Source: Aliirhizobium wenxiniae (lineage in GTDB: Bacteria > Pseudomonadota > Alphaproteobacteria > Rhizobiales > Rhizobiaceae). Taken from it: a stretch of 64,000 nucleotides of DNA. Each line of letters begins with the position of its first letter. Positions within the stretch are counted from its first letter, which is position 1. Of this stretch, positions 44,648 through 52,435 are shown in pieces. The DNA lies in the NCBI RefSeq assembly GCF_014201355.1, contig NZ_JACHEG010000009.1, forward strand, positions 124,001 through 188,000, in the 5' to 3' direction. A program made the position numbers and the translations under genes. The notes under the pieces are model-generated. The model had not been told where the DNA came from. It saw nothing but the letters and a program-made list of their open reading frames with translations, and made no database searches.

Positions 44648-45769
44648 ATGGAAGCGGCCATTGAAACAGAAAGCAAGAACCTGCGTCGTGGATGGACGAC
44701 GGGCACCTGTGCGGCGGCAGCCAGTAAGGCCGCCTGTCTTGCGTTGATGACCGGCGAGTTTCCGGCCATGGTCGAGGTAACCTTGCCTGGCGGCCAGCGC
44801 CCGGCCTTCGCTCTTGCCATGGAAGAGAAGGGCAGCGGATTTGCCAAGGCTGGCATCGTCAAGGATGCCGGCGATGATCCGGATGTCACCCATGGCGCGC
44901 TGATCATGAGCACCTTGCGCCGTGGATTGCCCGGCACCGGCATCACCTTCAAGGCGGGACCCGGCGTCGGCACCGTGACACGGCTCGGCCTGCCGTTGCC
45001 GCCCGGCGAACCGTCGATCAACCCGGTACCGCGCAAGATGATCGCTCAGGCGATTTTGGAGGTCTGCCATGGCGAGCGGGATTTCGAAGTCGAGATCTCG
45101 GTTGCCGATGGCGAGAAGATTGCCGAACGCACACTCAATGGCCGGCTCGGCATCCTGGGTGGCATATCGATCCTCGGCACGACCGGGATCGTCATTCCGT
45201 TTTCCTGCGCGTCGTGGATCCACTCCATCTGGCGCGGCATCGATGTGGCGCGGGCAGCCGGTCTCGACCATGTTTCCGGGGCGACCGGCAATGTCTCCGA
45301 AAAGGCGGCGCAGGCGCATCACGGCCTCACCGAGATCGCGCTGATCGACATGGGCGATTTCGTCGGCGGGATGCTGAAATATCTGCGCAGCCACCCGGTG
45401 CCAAAGGTCACGATTGCCGGCGGCGTCGCCAAGATGACCAAGCTTTCCCAAGGCATGCTCGATGTGCATTCCAAGCGCGGACTTGCCGATCTCGAGGCTT
45501 TGGCCAAGGTTGCCGCCGAAGCCGGTGCTGCGGCCGATCTCGTGGCGCGCATTACCGCGGCGAATACCGTGTCGCACGCCTTCCAGCTTGCCGATGAAAG
45601 CGGGCTTTCGCTTGGCAACCGCATTGCGGCACTCGCCTGGAAAACGGCGGCCAAGGCGCTGCATACGCCGGATATCGCTCTGGAAATCCTGGTCTTCGAT
45701 CGGCAAGGCCAGCTTGTCGGCAAGACGCAGTTCACGCCCTCCGATCATTCCGAACCCTTATCGGCGTGA
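44648..45769 (+). CDS. cbiD: Cobalt-precorrin-5B C1-methyltransferase
   Basis: The protein has 373 residues from the ATG at 44648; a TTG at 44612 would lengthen it by twelve. LRRGWTTGTCAAAA at the N-terminus, LGRL-GILGGISILGTTG in the middle and HVSGATGN-type loops are CbiD hallmarks. CbiD methylates C1 in the anaerobic route; here it lies in an otherwise aerobic-type cluster lacking cobF, so it probably takes the place of CobF. The 3' end overlaps cobM by 25 bases on opposite strands. Confidence 0.93.
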   Translation: MEAAIETESKNLRRGWTTGTCAAAASKAACLALMTGEFPAMVEVTLPGGQRPAFALAMEEKGSGFAKAGIVKDAGDDPDVTHGALIMSTLRRGLPGTGITFKAGPGVGTVTRLGLPLPPGEPSINPVPRKMIAQAILEVCHGERDFEVEISVADGEKIAERTLNGRLGILGGISILGTTGIVIPFSCASWIHSIWRGIDVARAAGLDHVSGATGNVSEKAAQAHHGLTEIALIDMGDFVGGMLKYLRSHPVPKVTIAGGVAKMTKLSQGMLDVHSKRGLADLEALAKVAAEAGAAADLVARITAANTVSHAFQLADESGLSLGNRIAALAWKTAAKALHTPDIALEILVFDRQGQLVGKTQFTPSDHSEPLSA

Positions 45770-46542
45770 TCCTTGCTGAACTGGTCCCAACCGGGGCGAA
45801 ACCGTCTTACATAGTCAGCATTGTATAGCTGGCTCTCGACGAAATCGGATGCGCCCAGCCCCTTGCCGACAAAGATCAGCGCCGTGCGTTCTGCCGGTTC
45901 TTCCGCCAGTTTCGCCTCGATATCGGCAAGCGTGCCGAGGATGATCCGCTCTTCCGGCCATGAGGCGCGCACAACGATCGCGACCGAGCAATCGGCGCCA
46001 TAAAGCGGCGTCAGTTCCTCGACGATTTTTCCCAGCGCATGGATGGCGAGGTGGATCGCCAGCGTTGCGCCAGTCGCGCCGAATGCCTTCAGCGTTTCGC
46101 CTTCCGGCATTTTCGAAGCGCGGCCGGAAACGCGTGTAAGCACAAGGCTTTGCGCCACTTCCGGGATGGTCAGTTCGCGCTTCAGGGCGGCGGCTGCGGC
46201 GGCGAAGGAGGGCACGCCCGGCGTCAGCGTATAATCGATACCGTGTTTTTCCAGCCGGCGGATCTGCTCGGCAACCGCGCTCCAGACGGAGAGATCGCCG
46301 GAATGCAGCCGTGCGACATCCTTGCCGGCTTTATGGGCTGCAACATACTCGGCCTCGATCTCGTCCAGCGACAGAGAGCCGGTATCGACGATCCGCGCAT
46401 CCTTCGGGCACCAGTTGAGCAGCTCCTTGGGCATGATCGAGCCGGCATAAAGGCAGACCGGCGCGCGGGCGAGAATATCGCGACCGCGCACGGTGATCAG
46501 GTCTGCGGCACCCGGACCTGCGCCAATGAAATGGACGGTCAT
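45745..46542 (-). CDS. cobM: Precorrin-4 C11-methyltransferase
   Basis: The protein has 265 residues from the ATG at 46542, overlapping cobE by four bases. It is a class III SAM methyltransferase with VHFIGAGPGAADLITVRG and LHSGDLSVWSA. It converts precorrin-4 to precorrin-5. A longer frame to 46572 intrudes into cobE and was not used. Confidence 0.94.
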   Translation of the reverse strand: MTVHFIGAGPGAADLITVRGRDILARAPVCLYAGSIMPKELLNWCPKDARIVDTGSLSLDEIEAEYVAAHKAGKDVARLHSGDLSVWSAVAEQIRRLEKHGIDYTLTPGVPSFAAAAAALKRELTIPEVAQSLVLTRVSGRASKMPEGETLKAFGATGATLAIHLAIHALGKIVEELTPLYGADCSVAIVVRASWPEERIILGTLADIEAKLAEEPAERTALIFVGKGLGASDFVESQLYNADYVRRFRPGWDQFSKDHADKGSE

Positions 46543-46925
46543 ACTTCTTCTTTCATTTCTGCCAGCGCGCATGTAGCACCCTGCGATATCAGCCTCGGCA
46601 CGATGATTTCCGACGTCTCGCCGGCTGCAGCCAGTGCCGCGCCTTCCGAAAGGCTGGAGGACAGCGTTTTCGCCAGGCTGTGCCGTGACACGGTTTTCGT
46701 CCGCGGTTCCGCGTCCATCAGGGCATCGTCCGCCACGATATGGAGCGGCAGGCCCAGCATTTCGGCCAATTGCAGAATACCGGCTTCCTCGCGTTTGATC
46801 TCGCCGGTTGCGAGTGCCGTGATGGATTCACGTGAAATTTTCGCTTCCACACAGGCGGCATCGAGCGCCGACAGAAGTTCTTCGCGCGTGCTGCCCTTGC
46901 GGCAGCCGAGACCGGCAACGATCAT
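46539..46925 (-). CDS. cobE: CobE/CbiG C-terminal-like protein
   Basis: This 128-residue protein starts at the ATG at 46925 with AAGGA eight bases ahead. GLGCRKGS opens the CbiG C-terminal domain, to which CobE corresponds. Its catalytic role in the aerobic route is not settled. It is translationally coupled to cobL upstream and cobM downstream. Confidence 0.88.
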   Translation of the reverse strand: MIVAGLGCRKGSTREELLSALDAACVEAKISRESITALATGEIKREEAGILQLAEMLGLPLHIVADDALMDAEPRTKTVSRHSLAKTLSSSLSEGAALAAAGETSEIIVPRLISQGATCALAEMKEEV

Positions 46926-48172
46926 GATTTCATTCCTTTGGTCCATGTCCATTGGGTCACCGGCATTGCCGGCTTCCAGCCCTGCATCGCGCCCACCGGC
47001 GCTGCGCGTGAAACTTCCATGCGGATCAGATTGCCGCCGAGTTTAGTCTGTGCCGCCAGCAGCACCGCTTCCATTTCCAGCGTCACCGCGTTTGCGACCA
47101 TTCGACCGCCGGGCTTCAATGCCGATACGGCTGCGTCGAAAACGCCAGGTTCGCTGCCACCGCCGCCGATGAAAATCACATCGGGTTGCGGCAGGCCGTC
47201 GAGCGCTGCCGGTGCATTGCCCTCAACGAGCATCAGTCCCGGCACCCCGAAGCTGGCAGCATTGCGCCTGATCCGTGCGGCGCGTTCCGGATGAGCCTCG
47301 ATTGCAATCGCTCTCATCGACGGGTCGACCAGCATCCATTCTATGCCGATTGAGCCGGAACCGGCGCCGATATCCCAGAGCAGCTCACCCCGCCGAGGGC
47401 TGAGCGCCGACAGCGTCAGCGCCCGGATTTCTCGCTTGGTGATCTGTCCATCGTGTTCGAAAAGCGCGTCATCCAGCCCGAGACCAAGCGGCAGGATGCG
47501 CGCATCGGCACTTGCGACCACCTCGACGGCCACGACATTGAGGGCGTTGATATCCTGCAGTGCGAAGTCCGCAGCCTTGCAGGCGCGGGTCCGTTCAGCC
47601 TCGCCGCCCAGCGCTTCCAGTACGATCATATCGGATCGGCCAAACCCGCTTTCCGTCAGCAGTGCCGCCAGCTCCCGAGGGCCTTTTTCATCGGAGGTCA
47701 GCGCAATGATCCGCCGGCCCGGATGCAGTAGCGGCCGGATCAGATCGATCGGGCGGCCATGCAGAGAAACGGTTTCGATATCCTGCAGTGCCCAGCTAAG
47801 CCGCGAAGCCGCCAGCGAGAAAGCCGAGGGTGATGGGTAGGTGATGAACTCGTCAGAGCCGATGTGACGCGACAGGGTGACGCCGACGCCATAAAAGAAC
47901 GGATCGCCGGATGCGAGCACGCAAACCTTTTGCCCTCTCAGCGCCATGACATCGCGCATCGCCGCGTCGAAAGGCGTCGGCCATGGCCGCGCTTCGCTGG
48001 TTATCAGCGGCGCTGCAAGCTCCAGATGCCGCTTGCCGCCGAAGACGATTGAAGCATCGGTTATCGCCCCCCTGGCGCGATCGCCCAGCCCTTTCACGCC
48101 GTCCTCGCCGATCCCGACAATGGACAGCCAGCGGCTTTGGTTTAAAGCTTGTTTTTCTGATTCAGGAGGCAA
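46922..48172 (-). CDS. cobL: Precorrin-6Y C5,15-methyltransferase, decarboxylating
   Basis: This 416-residue fusion has a CbiE-like N-terminal methyltransferase (WLSIVGIGEDGVKGL, ASGDPFFYG) and a CbiT-like C-terminal domain (LLWDIGAGSGSIGIEW). It methylates C5 and C15 and removes the C12 acetate carboxyl. The only possible start is TTG at 48172, since a TAG lies three codons upstream. That start is one base from the TTG of divergent cobK, so promoters must lie inside coding sequence. Confidence 0.93.
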   Translation of the reverse strand: MPPESEKQALNQSRWLSIVGIGEDGVKGLGDRARGAITDASIVFGGKRHLELAAPLITSEARPWPTPFDAAMRDVMALRGQKVCVLASGDPFFYGVGVTLSRHIGSDEFITYPSPSAFSLAASRLSWALQDIETVSLHGRPIDLIRPLLHPGRRIIALTSDEKGPRELAALLTESGFGRSDMIVLEALGGEAERTRACKAADFALQDINALNVVAVEVVASADARILPLGLGLDDALFEHDGQITKREIRALTLSALSPRRGELLWDIGAGSGSIGIEWMLVDPSMRAIAIEAHPERAARIRRNAASFGVPGLMLVEGNAPAALDGLPQPDVIFIGGGGSEPGVFDAAVSALKPGGRMVANAVTLEMEAVLLAAQTKLGGNLIRMEVSRAAPVGAMQGWKPAMPVTQWTWTKGMKS

Positions 48173-48173
48173 T

Positions 48174-48941
48174 TTGACCTACTCCATCCTCATTCTGGGC
48201 GGTACGGCCGAAGCCAAGGCGCTTGCCGCCCAGCTTTCGACGAGCCCCGATTACGATATTCTGCTGTCGCTTGCCGGCCGCACCAAGGCCCCGGCCGAAC
48301 AGCCTGTGCCGGTTCGCATCGGCGGTTTCGGCGGTGCCGATGGGCTTGCCGCATTTCTTGACGAAAAGAACGTTGATCTGCTGATCGATGCAACACATCC
48401 GTTTGCGGCGAACATCTCCCGCAACGCTGCCCAGGCGGCGGCGCTGGCGGGCGTTGGTATTCTCGCTTTGCGCCGTCCGGCATGGTCGCGACAGAAAGGC
48501 GATCATTGGCAGGAGGTCGCCGATATCGCGGCCGCCGTCCAAGCCCTCGACATTGCCCCGCGCCGGGTTTTCCTGACGCTCGGCCGGCAGGAACTGCTGC
48601 CTTTCGAAGCGATGCCGCAGCATTCCTATCTGGTGCGCAGCGTCGATCCGGTCGAGCCGCCGCTGAAGCTGCCGAACGTGTCCTATATCACCGCGCGCGG
48701 TCCGTTCTCCGAATGGGACGAGATCCAGCTGCTTGAACAGCAAGCGATCGATCTCATCGTCTCGAAGAATAGCGGCGGTGCCTCCAGCGTCGGCAAGATC
48801 AGCGCTGCCCGACGGCTCGGCATCGAGGTCGTGCTGATCGAACGCCCCCGCCTGCCGGATGTGCCATCGGCCAGAAGCGTTGAGGAGCTTGCCGGCATGG
48901 TGCGTCACTGGAAGCTCTCCCGCAGAAAACGGGGCGAGTAG
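48174..48941 (+). CDS. cobK: Precorrin-6A reductase
   Basis: The protein has 255 residues from the TTG at 48174, which has a perfect AGGAGG four bases upstream. It opens YSILILGGTAEAKALAAQL and contains DLLIDATHPFAA and SKNSGG, the CobK/CbiJ motifs. It reduces precorrin-6A with NADPH. The longer frame upstream runs antisense through cobL. The 3' end overlaps cobJ by 37 bases. Confidence 0.93.
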   Translation: MTYSILILGGTAEAKALAAQLSTSPDYDILLSLAGRTKAPAEQPVPVRIGGFGGADGLAAFLDEKNVDLLIDATHPFAANISRNAAQAAALAGVGILALRRPAWSRQKGDHWQEVADIAAAVQALDIAPRRVFLTLGRQELLPFEAMPQHSYLVRSVDPVEPPLKLPNVSYITARGPFSEWDEIQLLEQQAIDLIVSKNSGGASSVGKISAARRLGIEVVLIERPRLPDVPSARSVEELAGMVRHWKLSRRKRGE

Positions 48942-49669
48942 ACGATCGGTCTTTTGTCCGTCCGCTCGATCAGCCGGGTCTCGGCCGTGCCGACGATCAC
49001 GCAGGTCGCCATGTCGGCCATCTCGCCCTCAGCTTCCGCGAGCGGCACGATGCGGATCGCCTCGTCGGGGCGGCCTGCTGCACGGCCGAAGATCACCGGC
49101 ACGCTGCCGGGCAGATGGGCACGCAGAATGTCGAAAGCTTCGTCCAGTTGGTGCGGACGCGCCTTGCTGATCGGATTGTAGAAGGCCATGACGAAGCCCG
49201 CTGTCGCAGCCGCCACGAGACGTTTCTCGATGATCGCCCAGGGTTTCAGGTTGTTCGATAGCGAAATGGCGCAGAAATCATGACCCAGTGGTGCGCCGGC
49301 CTTTGCGGCAACCGCAAGCATGGCGGTGACACCCGGCACGACGGACAGCTCGATATCACGCCATTCGGCCGGGCCGTCGTCGATCGCTTCGCAAACCGCC
49401 GCAGCCATGGCAAATACGCCCGGATCACCGCCAGAAACGACGCAAACCTTGCCGCCCTTGGCCGCCATTTCCAACGCTGCCTTGGCGCGAACCAGTTCCT
49501 CGCGGTTATCGGAGGCGTGGCGGTGCTGGTCCGCTCTGAGGTTCAGGCGGTCTATATACGGGAAATAGCCGAAAAAGTCGGTAGATGCCGTAACTGCCGC
49601 GAGAGCTTCCGGCGTCATCTGGTCGGGATTGCCGGGGCCAAGGCCGACAACGGTCAGCGACCCGGTCAT
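48905..49669 (-). CDS. cobJ: Precorrin-3B C17-methyltransferase
   Basis: This 254-residue SAM methyltransferase contracts the ring and methylates C17. GLGPGNPDQMTPEA at the start, VVSGGDPGVFAMA and VPGVTAMLAVAA are typical. It is the last gene of the operon that starts at the DUF1636 gene and overlaps cobI by four bases. Confidence 0.95.
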   Translation of the reverse strand: MTGSLTVVGLGPGNPDQMTPEALAAVTASTDFFGYFPYIDRLNLRADQHRHASDNREELVRAKAALEMAAKGGKVCVVSGGDPGVFAMAAAVCEAIDDGPAEWRDIELSVVPGVTAMLAVAAKAGAPLGHDFCAISLSNNLKPWAIIEKRLVAAATAGFVMAFYNPISKARPHQLDEAFDILRAHLPGSVPVIFGRAAGRPDEAIRIVPLAEAEGEMADMATCVIVGTAETRLIERTDKRPIVYSPRFLRESFQ

Positions 49670-50421
49670 TTCTTTTCCCCTTGCGGTCGCGTGGTCCAGC
49701 CGGGAACGAGCACGATGGAAAAATAGGGTGCAGGGCTTTCGTCACGCGTTTCCAGTCGCTCGGCTGCGCCATTCGCCATGGTGCCGCGCTCGACATAAAG
49801 CGCGCCGGAAAGCTTTCCGACCGATGCCAGTGCACGGCGGATTTTTGGCAAGTTACGGCCAACCTTCATAATCACGGCGCCATCCGTAACTGCGAGCCGT
49901 TCCGCGAGTTTTTCTTCCGACAGCGTGCCGGGCAGCACGCTCAGAATGTCGTCGCCCTGCACCAGCGGCAGGCCGGTCATCGACCAGCATCCGGACATGG
50001 CGGTAACACCTGCAATCACGTCGGCCTGATACCGATCCTTCAGCCGCAGATGCAGGTGCATGTAGGAGCCGTAGAACAGCGGATCGCCTTCGCTCAGCAC
50101 GGCAACATTCTTGCCGGCATCGAGATAGGCGGCGATCTCTTCGGCCGATCGATCGAAGAAATCGTTGATCGGGTTCTTGTAGTCGGCCTCGTCCTTGTGG
50201 GTTTCGATCGTAACCGGATAGACGAGCGGCAGTTCGATCGTGCCGGGGCGGATATGCGCCTCGACAATGGCGCGGCCATTACCGGTCGAGCCCTTCTTGC
50301 AGAAGAAGGCGACGACATCGGCCTCGTTGATGGCGCGCACCGCCTTCAGCGTCATCAGCTCCGGATCGCCGGGACCGGTGCCTACGCCGGTAAGCTTGCC
50401 CTTGATGATTGCCGCGTTCAC
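49666..50421 (-). CDS. cobI: Precorrin-2 C20-methyltransferase
   Basis: The protein has 251 residues from a GTG at 50421 that overlaps the cobH stop; the frame is open further upstream but antisense to nothing useful and inside cobH. LTGVGTGPGDPELMTLKA, LSEGDPLFYGSYM and VIAGVTAMSGC mark the family. It makes precorrin-3A. Confidence 0.94.
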   Translation of the reverse strand: MNAAIIKGKLTGVGTGPGDPELMTLKAVRAINEADVVAFFCKKGSTGNGRAIVEAHIRPGTIELPLVYPVTIETHKDEADYKNPINDFFDRSAEEIAAYLDAGKNVAVLSEGDPLFYGSYMHLHLRLKDRYQADVIAGVTAMSGCWSMTGLPLVQGDDILSVLPGTLSEEKLAERLAVTDGAVIMKVGRNLPKIRRALASVGKLSGALYVERGTMANGAAERLETRDESPAPYFSIVLVPGWTTRPQGEKK

Positions 50422-51047
50422 AGTCCTGCCCTCGCAAGCGCATTGACTGCGGCGGCAGTCATGGCCGAACCGCCCATGCGGCCGCGTACCACGGCATAAG
50501 GAATGTCGTGGGTGGATTCCATCAGCGCTTCCTTGCTTTCCATCGCGCCGACAAAACCGACCGGCATGCCGATGATCGCGGCCGGGCGCGGCGCGCCGGC
50601 ATCCAGCATTTCCAGAAGACGGAAGAGGGCCGTCGGCGCATTGCCGATCGCGACGACCGCGCCTTCCAGTTCGTCCCAGAGGTCGAGGGCGGCGGCGGAG
50701 CGAGTGTTGCCAATGGTTTTTGCCAGTTCCACCGTGCGGCTGTCGCGTAGGGTGCAGATCACCTGGTTTTCCGCCGGCAGTCTTGCGCGGGTCACGCCAT
50801 GCGCCACCATTTCGGCGTCGCAATAGATCGGCTTTCCGGCCCTCAGAGCGCCACGGGCCGCCTCGACGAAATCGCTTGAGAAACGGAAATGTTCTGCCGC
50901 CTCGACCAGTCCGCAGGCATGGATCATGCGCACGGCGATATCGGCCTGTTCCTCGGTGAAGGCGGAAAGATCTGCTTCCGCGCGAATGATCGCGAATGAC
51001 TTTTCGTAGATCGCATCGCCTTCGCGAATATAGTCGTAATTGGTCAT
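50418..51047 (-). CDS. cobH: Precorrin-8X methylmutase
   Basis: This 209-residue protein starts at the ATG at 51047 in the cobG stop. IRMIHACG-like VRMIHACGLVEAAEH contains the catalytic His; GMPVGFVGAMESK is the second signature. It moves the C11 methyl to C12 to give hydrogenobyrinate. Confidence 0.94.
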   Translation of the reverse strand: MTNYDYIREGDAIYEKSFAIIRAEADLSAFTEEQADIAVRMIHACGLVEAAEHFRFSSDFVEAARGALRAGKPIYCDAEMVAHGVTRARLPAENQVICTLRDSRTVELAKTIGNTRSAAALDLWDELEGAVVAIGNAPTALFRLLEMLDAGAPRPAAIIGMPVGFVGAMESKEALMESTHDIPYAVVRGRMGGSAMTAAAVNALARAGL

Positions 51048-52435
51048 GATCGTCCTGTGGCTGCCGCTGCCAGCCGGTCGGAACCGATCCGGGCAAGGCA
51101 GGCGGCTGAGTTTTCGCCTGGCCGTCTTTCCGATCCGACGAGATCGGCGAGGCGGCGAAGCGTGGCGTTGGTATCGGCAAAGCTTGAGAAAGCAAAGGGT
51201 TGGTCTGCAGCTTTTCCCTGCGCAATGAGAGAAACGCGATCCGCGGTGCCGCAGATCGCAAGTGCCGCCGGTTGCGGATGGGCGCAGCCTTTTGGGCAAC
51301 CGGTTACATGCAGCTTGAATGAGCCGTCGAGCAGATCAGCGCATTCGGCGGCCGCTGCTGCGGCGATCTCGTGGGTAGCGATGGTCGCCGAATTGCAGGC
51401 CGGGCTGCCCGAGCAGGCGGCAATATGACTGCGGGGATCGGTGACGGACGTGATGAACCCGTTGTCGTGAGCGAAGTCCCGCAATGCCCGGAAGGCGATC
51501 TCGGTGCCGAAGAAGAGCAGCGAGTGATCAAGCGCCGGTTTGAGCGACCTTATTCCCAGGCGTGCGGCTTCGCCACAAAGCGCGATTAGATGTTCTGCCT
51601 TTGCCTGCCCGAAGGCCGGACCTATGCCGACGGCGTGGCGGTGATTTGAAAGGCGGAATAGATCAAATGGGGAGGCAGCCACTTTTCCAGCCGTCATGCT
51701 CGGGCTTGTCCCGAGCATCTGCGACGGATCAACTGTAGCAACGCTGGCAGATCCTCGGGACAAGCCCGAGGATGACGATGAGGTATGGGGCGTGGGCTCG
51801 TTCACGGCCAAGTCGCTGGCCAGATCCCGTCCGCGAGCCTTGTTTCCCAGGATTGCCAGCCGTTTCAACATGTCGATTACCGTGTCGACAACCAGTGTTT
51901 CACGTAAAACATTGAAAACATAAGCTGATTGTTCAGTGCCACCGAGAAGCAACTTCCAGTCGTGTTTCCCGATCGCGACAAGCCGGATATCCGCCAGCAA
52001 ATCAGACAGCCGCAAAACCCCGACACCGTCGACCACAACGGCCATTTTCGGCGCCAGTCCGGTGATGTTACGCGCGGCATCACGAATAGCCTCTGCCAGC
52101 GGTCGGGGATCGGCGATCTCGCTGTCATCCATCCCGGCAAGCGGCGGCACTTCGACGGCAAGACCCTCGCGAAGCGGCAGGTTCATCGCCCGCACATCGG
52201 CATCCAGATGCGGCGCGGATGTTTCACTCAAGCCTCGGACCTGAAGATTGCCGCGGGCGGAAATATCGACCATGCCGTTGCCATGTGTCAGCGCCAGTCG
52301 GCAGATATGCGCCAGTTGTTCGGGCGAAATCGTCTCGATCAGCGAGATGCGCGCCAACAGGCCGTCGCCGGTCATCATCGGGGCCGAAAGGGCAGGGCAT
52401 GCACCGCGTTGCAGGTCGAGCGGGAGAGCCGTCAT
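51044..52435 (-). CDS. cobG: Precorrin-3B synthase
   Basis: This 463-residue oxygen-dependent enzyme of the sulfite-reductase family hydroxylates precorrin-3A. The siroheme-type cluster cysteines are visible in CSGSPACNSA and TGCPKGCAHP. Between residues about 222 and 250 the chain carries a Ser-rich insert encoded by a palindromic repeat (51693-51775) that keeps the frame. The presence of CobG marks the aerobic pathway. It overlaps cobN and cobH by four bases each. Confidence 0.93.
   Translation of the reverse strand: MTALPLDLQRGACPALSAPMMTGDGLLARISLIETISPEQLAHICRLALTHGNGMVDISARGNLQVRGLSETSAPHLDADVRAMNLPLREGLAVEVPPLAGMDDSEIADPRPLAEAIRDAARNITGLAPKMAVVVDGVGVLRLSDLLADIRLVAIGKHDWKLLLGGTEQSAYVFNVLRETLVVDTVIDMLKRLAILGNKARGRDLASDLAVNEPTPHTSSSSSGLSRGSASVATVDPSQMLGTSPSMTAGKVAASPFDLFRLSNHRHAVGIGPAFGQAKAEHLIALCGEAARLGIRSLKPALDHSLLFFGTEIAFRALRDFAHDNGFITSVTDPRSHIAACSGSPACNSATIATHEIAAAAAAECADLLDGSFKLHVTGCPKGCAHPQPAALAICGTADRVSLIAQGKAADQPFAFSSFADTNATLRRLADLVGSERRPGENSAACLARIGSDRLAAAATGRS
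51693..51775. repeat. Palindromic repeat inserted in frame in cobG
   Basis: Two palindromes, ATGCTCGGG-CTTGT-CCCGAGCAT (51696-51718) and ATCCTCGGG-ACAAG-CCCGAGGAT (51751-51773), are inverted copies of each other with compensating base changes, about 30 bases apart. This is a dispersed repeat type I recall as common between genes in Rhizobiales. Here it lies within cobG without breaking the frame and encodes a Ser/Gly-rich linker. Confidence 0.8.
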
